The translations under genes and the position numbers were made by a program. This document shows positions 35,218-42,730 of a stretch of DNA of 64,000 bases, one piece after another (position 1 is the first letter of the stretch; every line of letters starts with the position of its first letter). This DNA comes from Leifsonia shinshuensis (GTDB lineage: Bacteria > Actinomycetota > Actinomycetes > Actinomycetales > Microbacteriaceae), in NCBI RefSeq assembly GCF_014217625.1, contig NZ_CP043641.1:3720001-3784000 (forward strand). The letters are read 5' to 3'. The notes under the pieces are model-generated. The model had not been told where the DNA came from. It worked only from the letters and a program-made list of their open reading frames with translations, and did no database searches.

Positions 35218-35312
35218 TAGCTACTCCTTGTGTTGTCGTCATTGATCGTTTCGGGTGCCGTTGGGCGTCGGCTGGCTCTTGCTGATCGTCGGGTCGCTGA
35301 GCCGCCTGTGTT

Positions 35313-35960
35313 CTAGCAGCAGCTGTCGGCGCCTGACGGGCCGCTTCCCTCCTGGGCATTCTCGATCATGGTTCGAGCCATTTGGGTGCCGAGGGCGTAG
35401 GCGTCGGCCACGGGCATGACTTCTCCTCCTGGGTGTGTCTCGAGCCAGGTTTGCGCGTCCTCGGCGGACGTGAAGTAGTGCACCTGGTTGCAGAACGCCG
35501 ATCGGATCGAGGTCATGTCCTCGGGATTGACGAGGGAAACCACGGCGGTCTCGGGCGAGACCGACTGAACCCCGTGGGGGCCGACGGTGACGGCGATCGG
35601 CTCGCCGGTTGCGGGGCTAACGGACTCGACCCGCGCTGACGCGTCCAGCAGGGTGGGGAAGATCAGGGTGTCCAGTGCGCACCAGGTGTAGAGCTGCTCA
35701 CCGTTGACCTCGAAGCGGTGCGGGGTGGGACGCAGGGTGAGGCCCTGGCCGATGATGCGGCCGTACTCGTACTCGATGTCGGGAACCGCGGCCAGCGCCT
35801 GTTGCACGTCGGCTTCGCTGCGCCCGGTCACCGTCGCGAGGGTGCTGACCTCAACCGGGTCGCCTTGGGCAAGTAGTTTCATCAGCGGCAGCCAGAGAGA
35901 GGCTTCCTGCCCGGTCTCGCTCGACGTGAGGCGCTCTGCGAGCGTGTCGTTCTCGGTCAT
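35313..35960 (-). CDS. merB: Organomercurial lyase
   Basis: The 215-residue enzyme cleaves the carbon-mercury bond of organomercurials, releasing Hg(II) for MerA. The catalytic set is visible: Cys and Asp in LYTWCALDTLIF (around residues 94 and 97) and the second Cys in FCNQVHYF (around 157). A winged-helix N-terminal part precedes it. An unusual C-terminal tail ends DSCC, like the MerA tail, and could hand over mercury. It lies between merA and the second reductase. Confidence 0.93.
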   Translation of the reverse strand: MTENDTLAERLTSSETGQEASLWLPLMKLLAQGDPVEVSTLATVTGRSEADVQQALAAVPDIEYEYGRIIGQGLTLRPTPHRFEVNGEQLYTWCALDTLIFPTLLDASARVESVSPATGEPIAVTVGPHGVQSVSPETAVVSLVNPEDMTSIRSAFCNQVHYFTSAEDAQTWLETHPGGEVMPVADAYALGTQMARTMIENAQEGSGPSGADSCC

Positions 35961-36002
35961 TGTGACCCGCTTTCGTTGTTGGTGTGATGAAGGAACAAGG
36001 GG

Positions 36003-37445
36003 TTACGCGGCGCAGCAGGAGAGCTTACTGACGTCGGTGCTGAAGGACTGCGCGGCGATCCTGATACCCTCGGCCATGGTCAGATAGGGGCTCCAGAGCT
36101 TGCCGACCTGGTCAACCGTCATGCCGGCTTCGAGGATGTAGACCCCGGCCGCGGCAAGGTCGGCCGCTTCTTTCCCGACAGCGGTGAGTCCGACTATGCG
36201 GCCGGTGTCTGCTTCGGCGACCATCTTGATGAAGCCGCGGGTGTCGCGATTCACGATCGCTCGGGGCACGTACTCCAGCGGCACCACCTGGCAGCGGCAG
36301 CGGACCCCGGAGTGGTTGGCTTGCTTGTCCGTCATCCCGACAGCGGCGACAGTAGGGCTGGAGAAGATGATGCGGGGCAGGTGCCCGTAGTCGATCTTGC
36401 GGCCGGCGTTGTTGAACGCGTTCTCGGCCACGAGTGCACCGTGCGCCGCGGCGACATAGACGTACTCCGGATGCCCGGTCACGTCGCCCGCTGCCCAGAT
36501 CCGCGGGTTCGAGGTCGCGAGTTCATCGTCGACGACGACCTCGCCAAGATCCCCGGTCTGCACACCTACTGCCTCGAGGTTCAGTCCCTCGGTTACGGGC
36601 CGGCGACCGGTGGCGACGAGAAGCCGTGCCGCCCTAAACTCCTCGCGGCCGCCCGAGACGGTGGCCGTCGCGAGGATCTCGCCGGTCGTCGGGTCGGCGC
36701 TCACGGAGGTGAGCGCGGCGCGACGCACCACCCGGATACCCTCGTCGGCGAACACCGCCGCAAGTGCGCGGGCGACCTCCGGCTCCTCCGTGGAGGCCAG
36801 TCGCGACCGGACCAGCATGGTCACCTTCGATCCGAGGCGGGAGAAGAGTTGCGCCATCTCGATCGCCACCGGTCCGCCACCGAGGACCAGCAACGATTCC
36901 GGAACCTCCGACACTTCCATCGCCGTCGTCGAGGTCAGAAAGTCGACCTCCGCCAGCCCCTCGACCGTCGGTGCCCACGGCCGTGATCCGGTCGCGACCA
37001 GATATTGCTCAGCACGAACGGGAACCTGGCGGCCCTCGAAGTCCGTGACGGTCAGCGCCGGGTCGTCGGGGGATCCGGTGAAGGTGGCGTCGCCCTGCAG
37101 CAGCTCCCAGCCGTACTCGCCGATCAGATCGACGTATTTCTCCGAGCGCATCCCCTCCACCAGCACCCGCTTCCCCTCGATCAGCGCCGGCATATCCACC
37201 GGCTCCACGGACGCGTCGATCCCCGGGAACCGGGCGGCGTCCAACGCGACGTGGCGTGCCTCGGCGGCCGCGACTAGTGCCTTTGAGGGCACACAACCGG
37301 TGTTCACACAGGTACCGCCGACGGTCGACCGCTCGATCATCACGACTCGCTTGCCAAGGTTGGTCGCCCGAATCGCGGCGGCGAAGGCACCGCCTCCGGA
37401 GCCGATCACCGCCAGATCGAACTCGGCGGGTGCGCTGTTGGTCAT
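36003..37445 (-). CDS. merA: Mercuric reductase
   Basis: The 480-residue cytoplasmic flavoenzyme reduces Hg(II) to volatile Hg(0) with NADPH. It has the FAD site (LAVIGSGGGAFAAAIRA), the redox pair GGTCVNTGCVPSK, the NADPH site LVLGGGPVAIEMAQLFSRLG and the C-terminal mercury-relay pair KLSCCAA. The N-terminal HMA domain of many MerA proteins is missing, as is frequent in actinobacteria. It is the first gene after a MerR-type promoter and is followed by merB. Confidence 0.95.
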   Translation of the reverse strand: MTNSAPAEFDLAVIGSGGGAFAAAIRATNLGKRVVMIERSTVGGTCVNTGCVPSKALVAAAEARHVALDAARFPGIDASVEPVDMPALIEGKRVLVEGMRSEKYVDLIGEYGWELLQGDATFTGSPDDPALTVTDFEGRQVPVRAEQYLVATGSRPWAPTVEGLAEVDFLTSTTAMEVSEVPESLLVLGGGPVAIEMAQLFSRLGSKVTMLVRSRLASTEEPEVARALAAVFADEGIRVVRRAALTSVSADPTTGEILATATVSGGREEFRAARLLVATGRRPVTEGLNLEAVGVQTGDLGEVVVDDELATSNPRIWAAGDVTGHPEYVYVAAAHGALVAENAFNNAGRKIDYGHLPRIIFSSPTVAAVGMTDKQANHSGVRCRCQVVPLEYVPRAIVNRDTRGFIKMVAEADTGRIVGLTAVGKEAADLAAAGVYILEAGMTVDQVGKLWSPYLTMAEGIRIAAQSFSTDVSKLSCCAA

Positions 37446-37495
37446 GAGGACTCCTGAATACGAGGTGCAGATGCTTCGATTTCCCCCATCATGCG

Positions 37496-37519
37496 CCTTG
37501 CCCTATAAGGCAAGGTCAA
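37496..37519 (-). promoter_or_regulatory. MerR-type operator/promoter for merA
   Basis: The palindrome CCTTGCC-n6-GGCAAGG (37496-37515) lies, on the reverse strand, between a -35 TTGACC (37514-37519) and a -10 CATGAT with a spacer of about 20 bases. This long spacer is diagnostic of MerR-controlled promoters. The operator differs in sequence from that at 31249 but keeps the CCYTATAGGG-like centre. Confidence 0.75.
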
Positions 37520-37790
37520 CCCCCCGTGCCGAGCACTTGCGAGAACTCCAGCAGCAGCTCGGGCGGCTCAAATGATGCCCACCTCGCTCCCGTCCCAGGC
37601 CACGCACCGTGTTCACGTCGAGGCCTCTCGGGTTGCGCAGCGCCGGGTCGTGACGATCGCGGTCCCCGTCGCAACATCGTGCGCCAAGGAAGTGACCGCC
37701 TGGCCGTTCCTCAACGTATTCGGCACGCGCGCACGACATCCCCCATTTTCCCCTATACTGGACGGTCAGGTGGGGCTCCGGGAGGGTCAG

Positions 37791-38180
37791 ATGCGAATCG
37801 GTGAGGCCGCGGCAGCGGCGAGCATGACAACGAAGGCGCTGCGGTTCTACGAAGTCGAGGGACTGCTTCCGTATCCGGAGCGGGCCCCGAACGGCTATCG
37901 GGATTACGGAGAGGAAACCGTGGGCCGGCTGCAGTTCATCCGCCGAGGGCGGGCCGCCGGACTGAACCTGGCCCAGATCCGCGAGATCCTCCGCCTGCGG
38001 GACGCCGGCACGGCGCCCTGCCGCCACGTCGTGACGCTGCTCGGCAACGAACTCGAGCGCCTGGACGCTCAGATCGCCGAGCTCACCGCGCTGCGCGCCA
38101 CGGTCGCCAGCTTCCACGAGGCCGCCAACGCCGGGGATCCAACCCGGTGTGACGCGGAACTAATCTGCAGCTACGTCTGA
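37791..38180 (+). CDS. merR: MerR family mercury-responsive regulator
   Basis: The 129-residue protein starts MRIGEAAAAASMTTKALRF with the MerR helix-turn-helix (FYEVEGLLPYPERAPNGYRDY). It ends with a dimer helix and three cysteines, one in APCRHV and two in TRCDAELIC, matching the Hg(II) trigonal site of MerR. I start at the ATG at 37791 with GGGAGGG upstream; longer frames have no ribosome site. TATACT at 37754 may be its -10. It should control both long-spacer promoters. Confidence 0.9.
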   Translation: MRIGEAAAAASMTTKALRFYEVEGLLPYPERAPNGYRDYGEETVGRLQFIRRGRAAGLNLAQIREILRLRDAGTAPCRHVVTLLGNELERLDAQIAELTALRATVASFHEAANAGDPTRCDAELICSYV

Positions 38181-38324
38181 AGCCCGACACAAAGGACGCA
38201 TCAGGCAGAAACGAAACCGCGCCCGAAGCTGATCGTGCCGACCACTTTTGGCCAGAACGAGGTCACACCAGCCGCCACCGCTCCCTTTTGACAAAACTTC
38301 GGTCCGGACGGTCGACGCACTTGG

Positions 38325-38432
38325 TACCGGCTCGCTGACGGTCATCTCACGCCAGCGCTCGACGAGCTACTGCGTGTCGTGCTCTACGTCGAATCTGGCT
38401 GCTGCGCCGAAGAGAACTGCACCTTCGCATGA
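38325..38432 (+). pseudogene. ArsR/CmtR-type regulator, C-terminal remnant
   Basis: A frame reads YRLADGHLTPALDELLRVVL, then YVESGCCAEENCTFA and a stop. This resembles the C-terminal dimer helix and metal-binding cysteine tail of ArsR/CmtR metal sensors. There is no start or helix-turn-helix upstream, so it is 5'-truncated. Its TGA overlaps the ATG of the CDF remnant (ATGA), as in intact ArsR-CDF operons. Confidence 0.55.
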
Positions 38433-38880
38433 CGGCCATGAGTCCCGCACTTGCCGACGAGCGCCGGCACGTCCTCCAGCACCGAATCCGGGATCGTCGC
38501 TGCGACCATCATCTATAACTGGTCGAGGCCGTTGTCGCGATCGCCGCGGGCGCCGCCGCATCATCGGCGGCGCTGATCGGCTTCGGTCTCGACTCGACAA
38601 TCGAAATTCTGTCTGCGGCGGCTGTCGCGTGGCGGTTCACACGTCGCGACTCCGAATGGTGGGAGAAGGGCACACTGCGGGTGATTGCGGCCTGCAGGGG
38701 GCAGTCGTTCGCGCTCACCGGTACCATCTCATGGACGATGCCGGCGCTGTCTATTGCTGCTCTGGTTTTGTCGCTTGTTGCGGACCCGGACTCGACATAC
38801 AAGGTGACGTTCGCGGTCACGGCGCACTCCTCTCTCATATCAACTCATTTGCCGTTCGGCGCTCTTGCCGAAACAGCGCC
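38429..38880 (+). pseudogene. Cation diffusion facilitator, frameshifted remnant
   Basis: The start MTAMSPALADERRHVLQ is followed by two frameshifts (around 38490 and 38518). The next frame reads VEAVVAIAAG and LIGFGLDSTIEILSAAAVAW, the first helices of a CDF metal exporter with the metal-site Asp. The rest is poorly conserved and is cut by the IS110 element. It is not functional. Confidence 0.6.
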
Positions 38881-38942
38881 GACGGTGAATGAGCAAGAGA
38901 CCGTGAAATACCGGAGCGAGCGCAGCGACGCTTCTATATCTG

Positions 38943-40013
38943 TCAAGTCGTCAGCACTGGCTGGTGGAGCGCGTTGAGTGATCGATAAACGCTTCGGGCG
39001 AGGTAGCGTTTCAGTGCCCGTCGGATCTCGCGTCGGCTGCGTCCTTCCTGGAGCCTGTTTTCGACGTAGGCGCGGGTTTCGGGGTCGTGGACCATGCGGA
39101 CGAGCACGGCCGTGTGGAGCGCCCTGTTGAGACGTCGGTCGCCTCCGCGATTGAGACGATGCCTGGTGGTGTTGCCCGAGGATGCGGGGATGGGGCTGAC
39201 GCCGGCGAGGGCAGCGAAGGCGGCCTCGGAGCGCACCCTGCCGGGGTGGGACCACGCGGTGAGCACGATTGCAGCGGTGACCGGCCCAACCCCGGTGATC
39301 TGAAGAAGCGGAGCGGCGGGGCTGGTCTGAATCAGTCCGGTCATGCGATTCAGGTTCGCTGCCAGCTGCTCGGTGAGTTCGTGAACGCGACGGGCGAGAC
39401 GGACGGCCTCTTCCCGAGCGATCACCGCTTCCAAGGGTTCATCCCGTTCCCGCCATCGGGTCACGGTGCTCACTTGCGCTGCGCTGAGAGGTTTGCGGGC
39501 ATCGATTCCGAGGTCGTTCACGCGAAGCAGCGCAGTGAGCGCGTTGATGTTCATCGTGCGCTCGTGGCTCAGTTGGTCACGCGCGGCGACCAGCGTCCGC
39601 AGCGCAGCGCGGGCGCCTTGGCCCTCTCGCGGCGTCCGCAGCTGAGTCTCCTCGAGGCTGAGGGCGGTGGCGGCGATCGTGTGGGCATCCAACGGGTCGG
39701 ACTTCCCGATTCCGCGGCGGACGCGGGCGTTCATCCGCGGCGCCTCGGCTACCTGATAGCCGGCATTGGTGACCGCGCGGGCCAGGCCGGCGCCATAGCT
39801 GCCGACGCCCTCGATCACCCATAACGTCTCGGCGTCACCGCCGGTTCCGCGGCCGGCCCATGCGATCGCTCGGGCGATGCCGGCCGTGCTGGTGGGGAAC
39901 TGCTGACAACCCAGCTGCTGCCCGGTGCTGGTGTCGATGACGACGTAGGTGTGGGTGCGGGCGTGGCAGTCCACGCCGACGACATACGGGCGGGAGTGCG
40001 CAACGATAGTCAC
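38943..40013 (-). CDS. IS110-family transposase (DEDD)
   Basis: The 356-residue transposase has an N-terminal RuvC-like DEDD domain: Asp in VVGVDCHARTH (residue 14), Glu in WVIEGVGSYG (about 68) and the Asp pair in KSDPLDAHT (about 105-108). The C-terminal transposase-20 domain has ITGVGPVTAAIVL and the serine site SPIPASSGNTTR. All key residues are present, so it is probably active. The GTG start has AGGAGG eight bases upstream. Confidence 0.93.
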   Translation of the reverse strand: MTIVAHSRPYVVGVDCHARTHTYVVIDTSTGQQLGCQQFPTSTAGIARAIAWAGRGTGGDAETLWVIEGVGSYGAGLARAVTNAGYQVAEAPRMNARVRRGIGKSDPLDAHTIAATALSLEETQLRTPREGQGARAALRTLVAARDQLSHERTMNINALTALLRVNDLGIDARKPLSAAQVSTVTRWRERDEPLEAVIAREEAVRLARRVHELTEQLAANLNRMTGLIQTSPAAPLLQITGVGPVTAAIVLTAWSHPGRVRSEAAFAALAGVSPIPASSGNTTRHRLNRGGDRRLNRALHTAVLVRMVHDPETRAYVENRLQEGRSRREIRRALKRYLARSVYRSLNALHQPVLTT

Positions 40014-40134
40014 AGCGGCCGCCTCCTCTCTCTAGGGGTCCTTCGAACGGCCGCGACGCGGCCGGCGCTGATCCGGGAGGAAATCACTTCGGGGCAACAC
40101 TGTGAGGGGCCACAACCCTGACGGGGTTGGACAA
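40014..40134 (-). ncRNA. Candidate IS110 bridge RNA region
   Basis: The roughly 120-base stretch between the presumed left end and the transposase start is non-coding and rich in short inverted repeats (for example CGGCCGCG/CGCGGCCG around 40048). In IS110-group elements the bridge RNA that pairs with donor and target is encoded here. I have not matched guide loops to the flanks by eye. Confidence 0.4.
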
Positions 40135-40308
40135 GCTTCTAATCAAGCCACCGACGTGGGCCGGGCCAACGCCAGCCGCCCCGCCCCGAACGGACAAGTC
40201 GACCCGAAGGCACTCTGTCGAGGCCACGTGGAATATGAGTCACGAACCGGGCGAGACGACCAACATCAACCCTGCCAGCCAGTCCCAGACCAGCCAGTCC
40301 AAGACTCA

Positions 40309-40443
40309 CAGTGGAATACCGCAGGGAGCGCAGCGAGTGAGGATATGCCGCGAAAGCCCGGAATGCAGCCCGCGGGAGCGAACTACGATCGACGGCCAGG
40401 CAGACGGACAACTCAACAAACACGGCGCCGCTCGCGGCTCCTT
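40309..40443 (+). repeat. Copy B of the ~135-bp dispersed repeat
   Basis: This is the forward-oriented partner of 21309-21442, with the same conserved core and the same GTGAGGAT-ATG start of a small frame at about 40345. The region 40142-40308 between IS110 and this copy has no gene I can support. Confidence 0.6.
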
Positions 40444-40467
40444 CAAGTCTTTCTGTCATATGAGATG

Positions 40468-40492
40468 AGCCCGCGCCAGTTTGGCGTGGGCT
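40468..40492. terminator. Hairpin after the 91-residue ORF
   Basis: An 11-bp stem AGCCCGCGCCA/TGGCGTGGGCT with one G-T pair and a 3-base loop lies just past the stop of the reverse-strand ORF at 40502. Confidence 0.55.
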
Positions 40493-40501
40493 CGGAGGGT
40501 G

Positions 40502-40777
40502 TTATTGGCAGCTGTCGCAGCCCAGGTCGTCCATTGGGTCGATCGGGACCAGGTACTCGAGCGTGTCGCCCCGGTAGTGGGCGTCGCCGAGTTCGTCGTT
40601 GGTGGCGTGTTCTTGGATCCAGGTGTCGGCGGAGGCGGGTTCTCCGAGGGCGGCGCGGAGCAGGCCGGCGAGAGCTTCGAATTCGATGCAGCTGAGCCGG
40701 GGCGCCAGGTCGGCGGCGAGGTCGTGTTTGCTGAACACCGCGGTGAAATGGGTGAGCTCGTACTGATGTTCGGACAC
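40502..40777 (-). CDS. Hypothetical protein, 91 residues
   Basis: The ORF encodes MSEHQYELTHFTAVFSKHDL onward and ends PMDDLGCDSCQ. It is acidic and soluble, without a domain I know. I use the GTG at 40777 with AGGGGCG upstream rather than the longer frame to 40855, which runs toward the divergent gene. A terminator hairpin follows it, which supports a real gene. It may belong to the island's plasmid-like genes. Confidence 0.5.
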   Translation of the reverse strand: MSEHQYELTHFTAVFSKHDLAADLAPRLSCIEFEALAGLLRAALGEPASADTWIQEHATNDELGDAHYRGDTLEYLVPIDPMDDLGCDSCQ

Positions 40778-40848
40778 GTAGGCACGCCCCTGTGACGCTT
40801 CACGGGTGTGATGACGATCATGCCTTTTGAGTACGAAATACTCACTGC

Positions 40849-41433
40849 ATGCCATTTGATTATCTCGGCCTCGTCGCGACGTTGGTCAGTAGCACATTGG
40901 CAGCTTCTGTCGGTGCTTTTTTTAGCGCCAGGTTTGGCTCACTTCAGCGAGAGCGGGCGTTGGCGGCGGAGCTGCGCCGAGACACAGCCAACGTTCTGAT
41001 ACAGCGATTGGCCGAGCTCAAGGGGCTTTTGCGTGAGGCAGAGCACACCCGGGATGTGAAGGTTTGGCACGTATCGATTGAGGCAACTTATGACGCATTC
41101 GACGATGCAAGACACCGGCTTCCAGCCCGACTCAGGCACCTTAAGCGAAGCATTCGCTATGCGATCGGAGAAGCGACAGCACTTTCATTTGTGGACTATT
41201 GGAGAAGCGGTGACGACGAGAACGACACTATGGCGCCGTACAACTACCGCTGGACCACGTATGCGATTGAGTACGTAGAAATGGCTGCAGACTCGCTACG
41301 ACGGTGGCGCGATTCTGATCAACGTGTCGCCGACAAGGTGCGGGCACCCGATTTCGACGACTGGCTCAGAGAATCGGGTCGCTATGTCACCGGAGAGTCG
41401 ACAACCGAGTCGCGTGATCCATTAGGACTTTGA
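40849..41433 (+). CDS. Hypothetical membrane-anchored protein
   Basis: The 194-residue protein has one N-terminal membrane helix (FDYLGLVATLVSSTLAASVG). A charged, largely helical cytoplasmic part follows, with many Arg, Glu and Asp residues. GC content is visibly lower than in the flanking chromosome, as for the following genes. No family is recognised. It could be a component of the nearby defence island. Confidence 0.6.
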   Translation: MPFDYLGLVATLVSSTLAASVGAFFSARFGSLQRERALAAELRRDTANVLIQRLAELKGLLREAEHTRDVKVWHVSIEATYDAFDDARHRLPARLRHLKRSIRYAIGEATALSFVDYWRSGDDENDTMAPYNYRWTTYAIEYVEMAADSLRRWRDSDQRVADKVRAPDFDDWLRESGRYVTGESTTESRDPLGL

Positions 41434-41576
41434 GCAGCGGCATCGTGTCGTTTCCGCCGGGACATGGCCCACGGGCTCTCAAGGTCCGCGCGTACAGCAA
41501 ATCGCGTCTCAATGCTCGGCACATTTGCCCGCGGAGACGATCATCGAACCGATCCGCCGCCGCGCCGTGCCGGTTC

Positions 41577-42143
41577 ATGCCGGGCGCGAATGACATTGTG
41601 GCTCATCGCCTCGGGATCTCACCTGAAGTCAGCGTCTCTCAGCAGCATCTGATCGTGACGGACTGGGTTGGCGATGTGTTGGCGGCGCTGGGGCTTCTCG
41701 GCGGCGGGATCGGATTCCTTGTTTCGCGGAATGCACGGAAGCGCTCATTAGCGAGTGAAGCCGCAGCTGCGGCAGCGCAATCCGACGCAACGAGTGCGTT
41801 ACAACGCTCGGCAGCTGCTGCGGAGCGCCTCACTAGTCTGTGGGAAAAAGTAATGACGCCCTCGGCCTCGAGGCCTGACTTCGAGGTGAGGACTGACCAC
41901 GGGGAAGAGGGCGGGTTCGTGGTGAACATCGGCAGCGAGAAGGCGTTCTCCCTGACGGTGCACGGCTATCCGGACCTCTTCGTGAACATGGTCTCCAGTG
42001 GGCCGCCCCAGGACTTGGCTCCCAACGAAAGCGCGAACTTCACGATCGATCAGCGCACCGCGGGTCGGGTCGAGCAGGTTGAAGTTGCGTGGCAGGACAG
42101 TGAGCACAAGGAGAACTATCGCCGCCAGTTTTGGATCACCTAG
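41577..42143 (+). CDS. Hypothetical protein with one membrane helix
   Basis: From the ATG at 41577 the 188-residue product has a membrane helix near its start (VGDVLAALGLLGGGIGFLV). An alanine-rich coiled segment (SEAAAAAAQSDATSALQRS) and a C-terminal beta-rich domain follow. An upstream in-frame start at 41430 would add 49 low-complexity residues and overlap the previous stop. No function can be given. Confidence 0.5.
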   Translation: MPGANDIVAHRLGISPEVSVSQQHLIVTDWVGDVLAALGLLGGGIGFLVSRNARKRSLASEAAAAAAQSDATSALQRSAAAAERLTSLWEKVMTPSASRPDFEVRTDHGEEGGFVVNIGSEKAFSLTVHGYPDLFVNMVSSGPPQDLAPNESANFTIDQRTAGRVEQVEVAWQDSEHKENYRRQFWIT

Positions 42144-42730
42144 GTAGTGCGGCTGCCGCGAAGCGCCAAGCTTCCACTTCTTACTCGATGGCACCCGCAG
42201 CCTCGGCCTTTCGCCGCCAGAGGTCGGCTGCCGAGATTCCGTTCGCCAGGTTGTGCTGCTCGCAGCGTATGCGCGCCATGGCGGCCGATACTGGCTGTTG
42301 CTCAGCGCAATGCCGCCCAGCAAGCTACGTCGATTGGAGAACAAATGCGACGGGTCGGAGCGTGGGAATCGTCGATCTTGCCGCCACAAGCCGGCGAGTT
42401 CGGTGGCCTTTCAGAGGTGTCCCGCCCCGGTGCCCAGGAAGTTGAAGTGCGCTCGGAATCCGCCGCTCCTTGCAATCGGATGAACGGAGCTGGGGATGAG
42501 CATCACCCTTTCTCATCGCTAACCGAGTTTGCGGTTTCGGAGGTGCTCAACGATGCTTTGAGACACCTCCCGACGGGCAACTCCGGCGGGCTCAACGCGG
42601 GAGCGACCTACCAGCTCATCCGTTCTTTGAGGCGCCGCTCCCGCGGACGCTGTTTTTGCGCCTGTCGGCCGCCGAACGTCCCTGACCCTAAGCTGGGCAG
42701 CGTCTGAACTCGTCTGCAGAAAGAGGGACC
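42144..42730. other. No supportable gene
   Basis: The longest forward frame (42147-42707) has an amino-acid mix like a shifted frame and no ribosome binding site. A weak hint of protein-like sequence, LTEFAVSEVLNDALRHLPTG, lies near 42512. The promoter of the large STAND gene is probably in this stretch, but I cannot point to clear boxes. Confidence 0.4.

Larger units (their letters stand above)
38930..40141 (-). mobile_element. Intact IS110-family insertion sequence
   Basis: About 1.2 kb containing one DEDD transposase gene and a long leader. The 7-base GCTTCTA occurs at both presumed ends (38930-38936, 40135-40141), as expected for the core shared by IS110 ends; there are no inverted repeats. 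The right end is shared with the truncated copy at 30640. In both copies the flank just outside is GAGCG-rich, suggesting a preferred target. Confidence 0.75.

Noticed and set aside
42147..42707. A 186-codon forward frame before the Avs-like gene
   Set aside because: No ribosome site, arginine/proline-rich like a shifted frame, and no domain.
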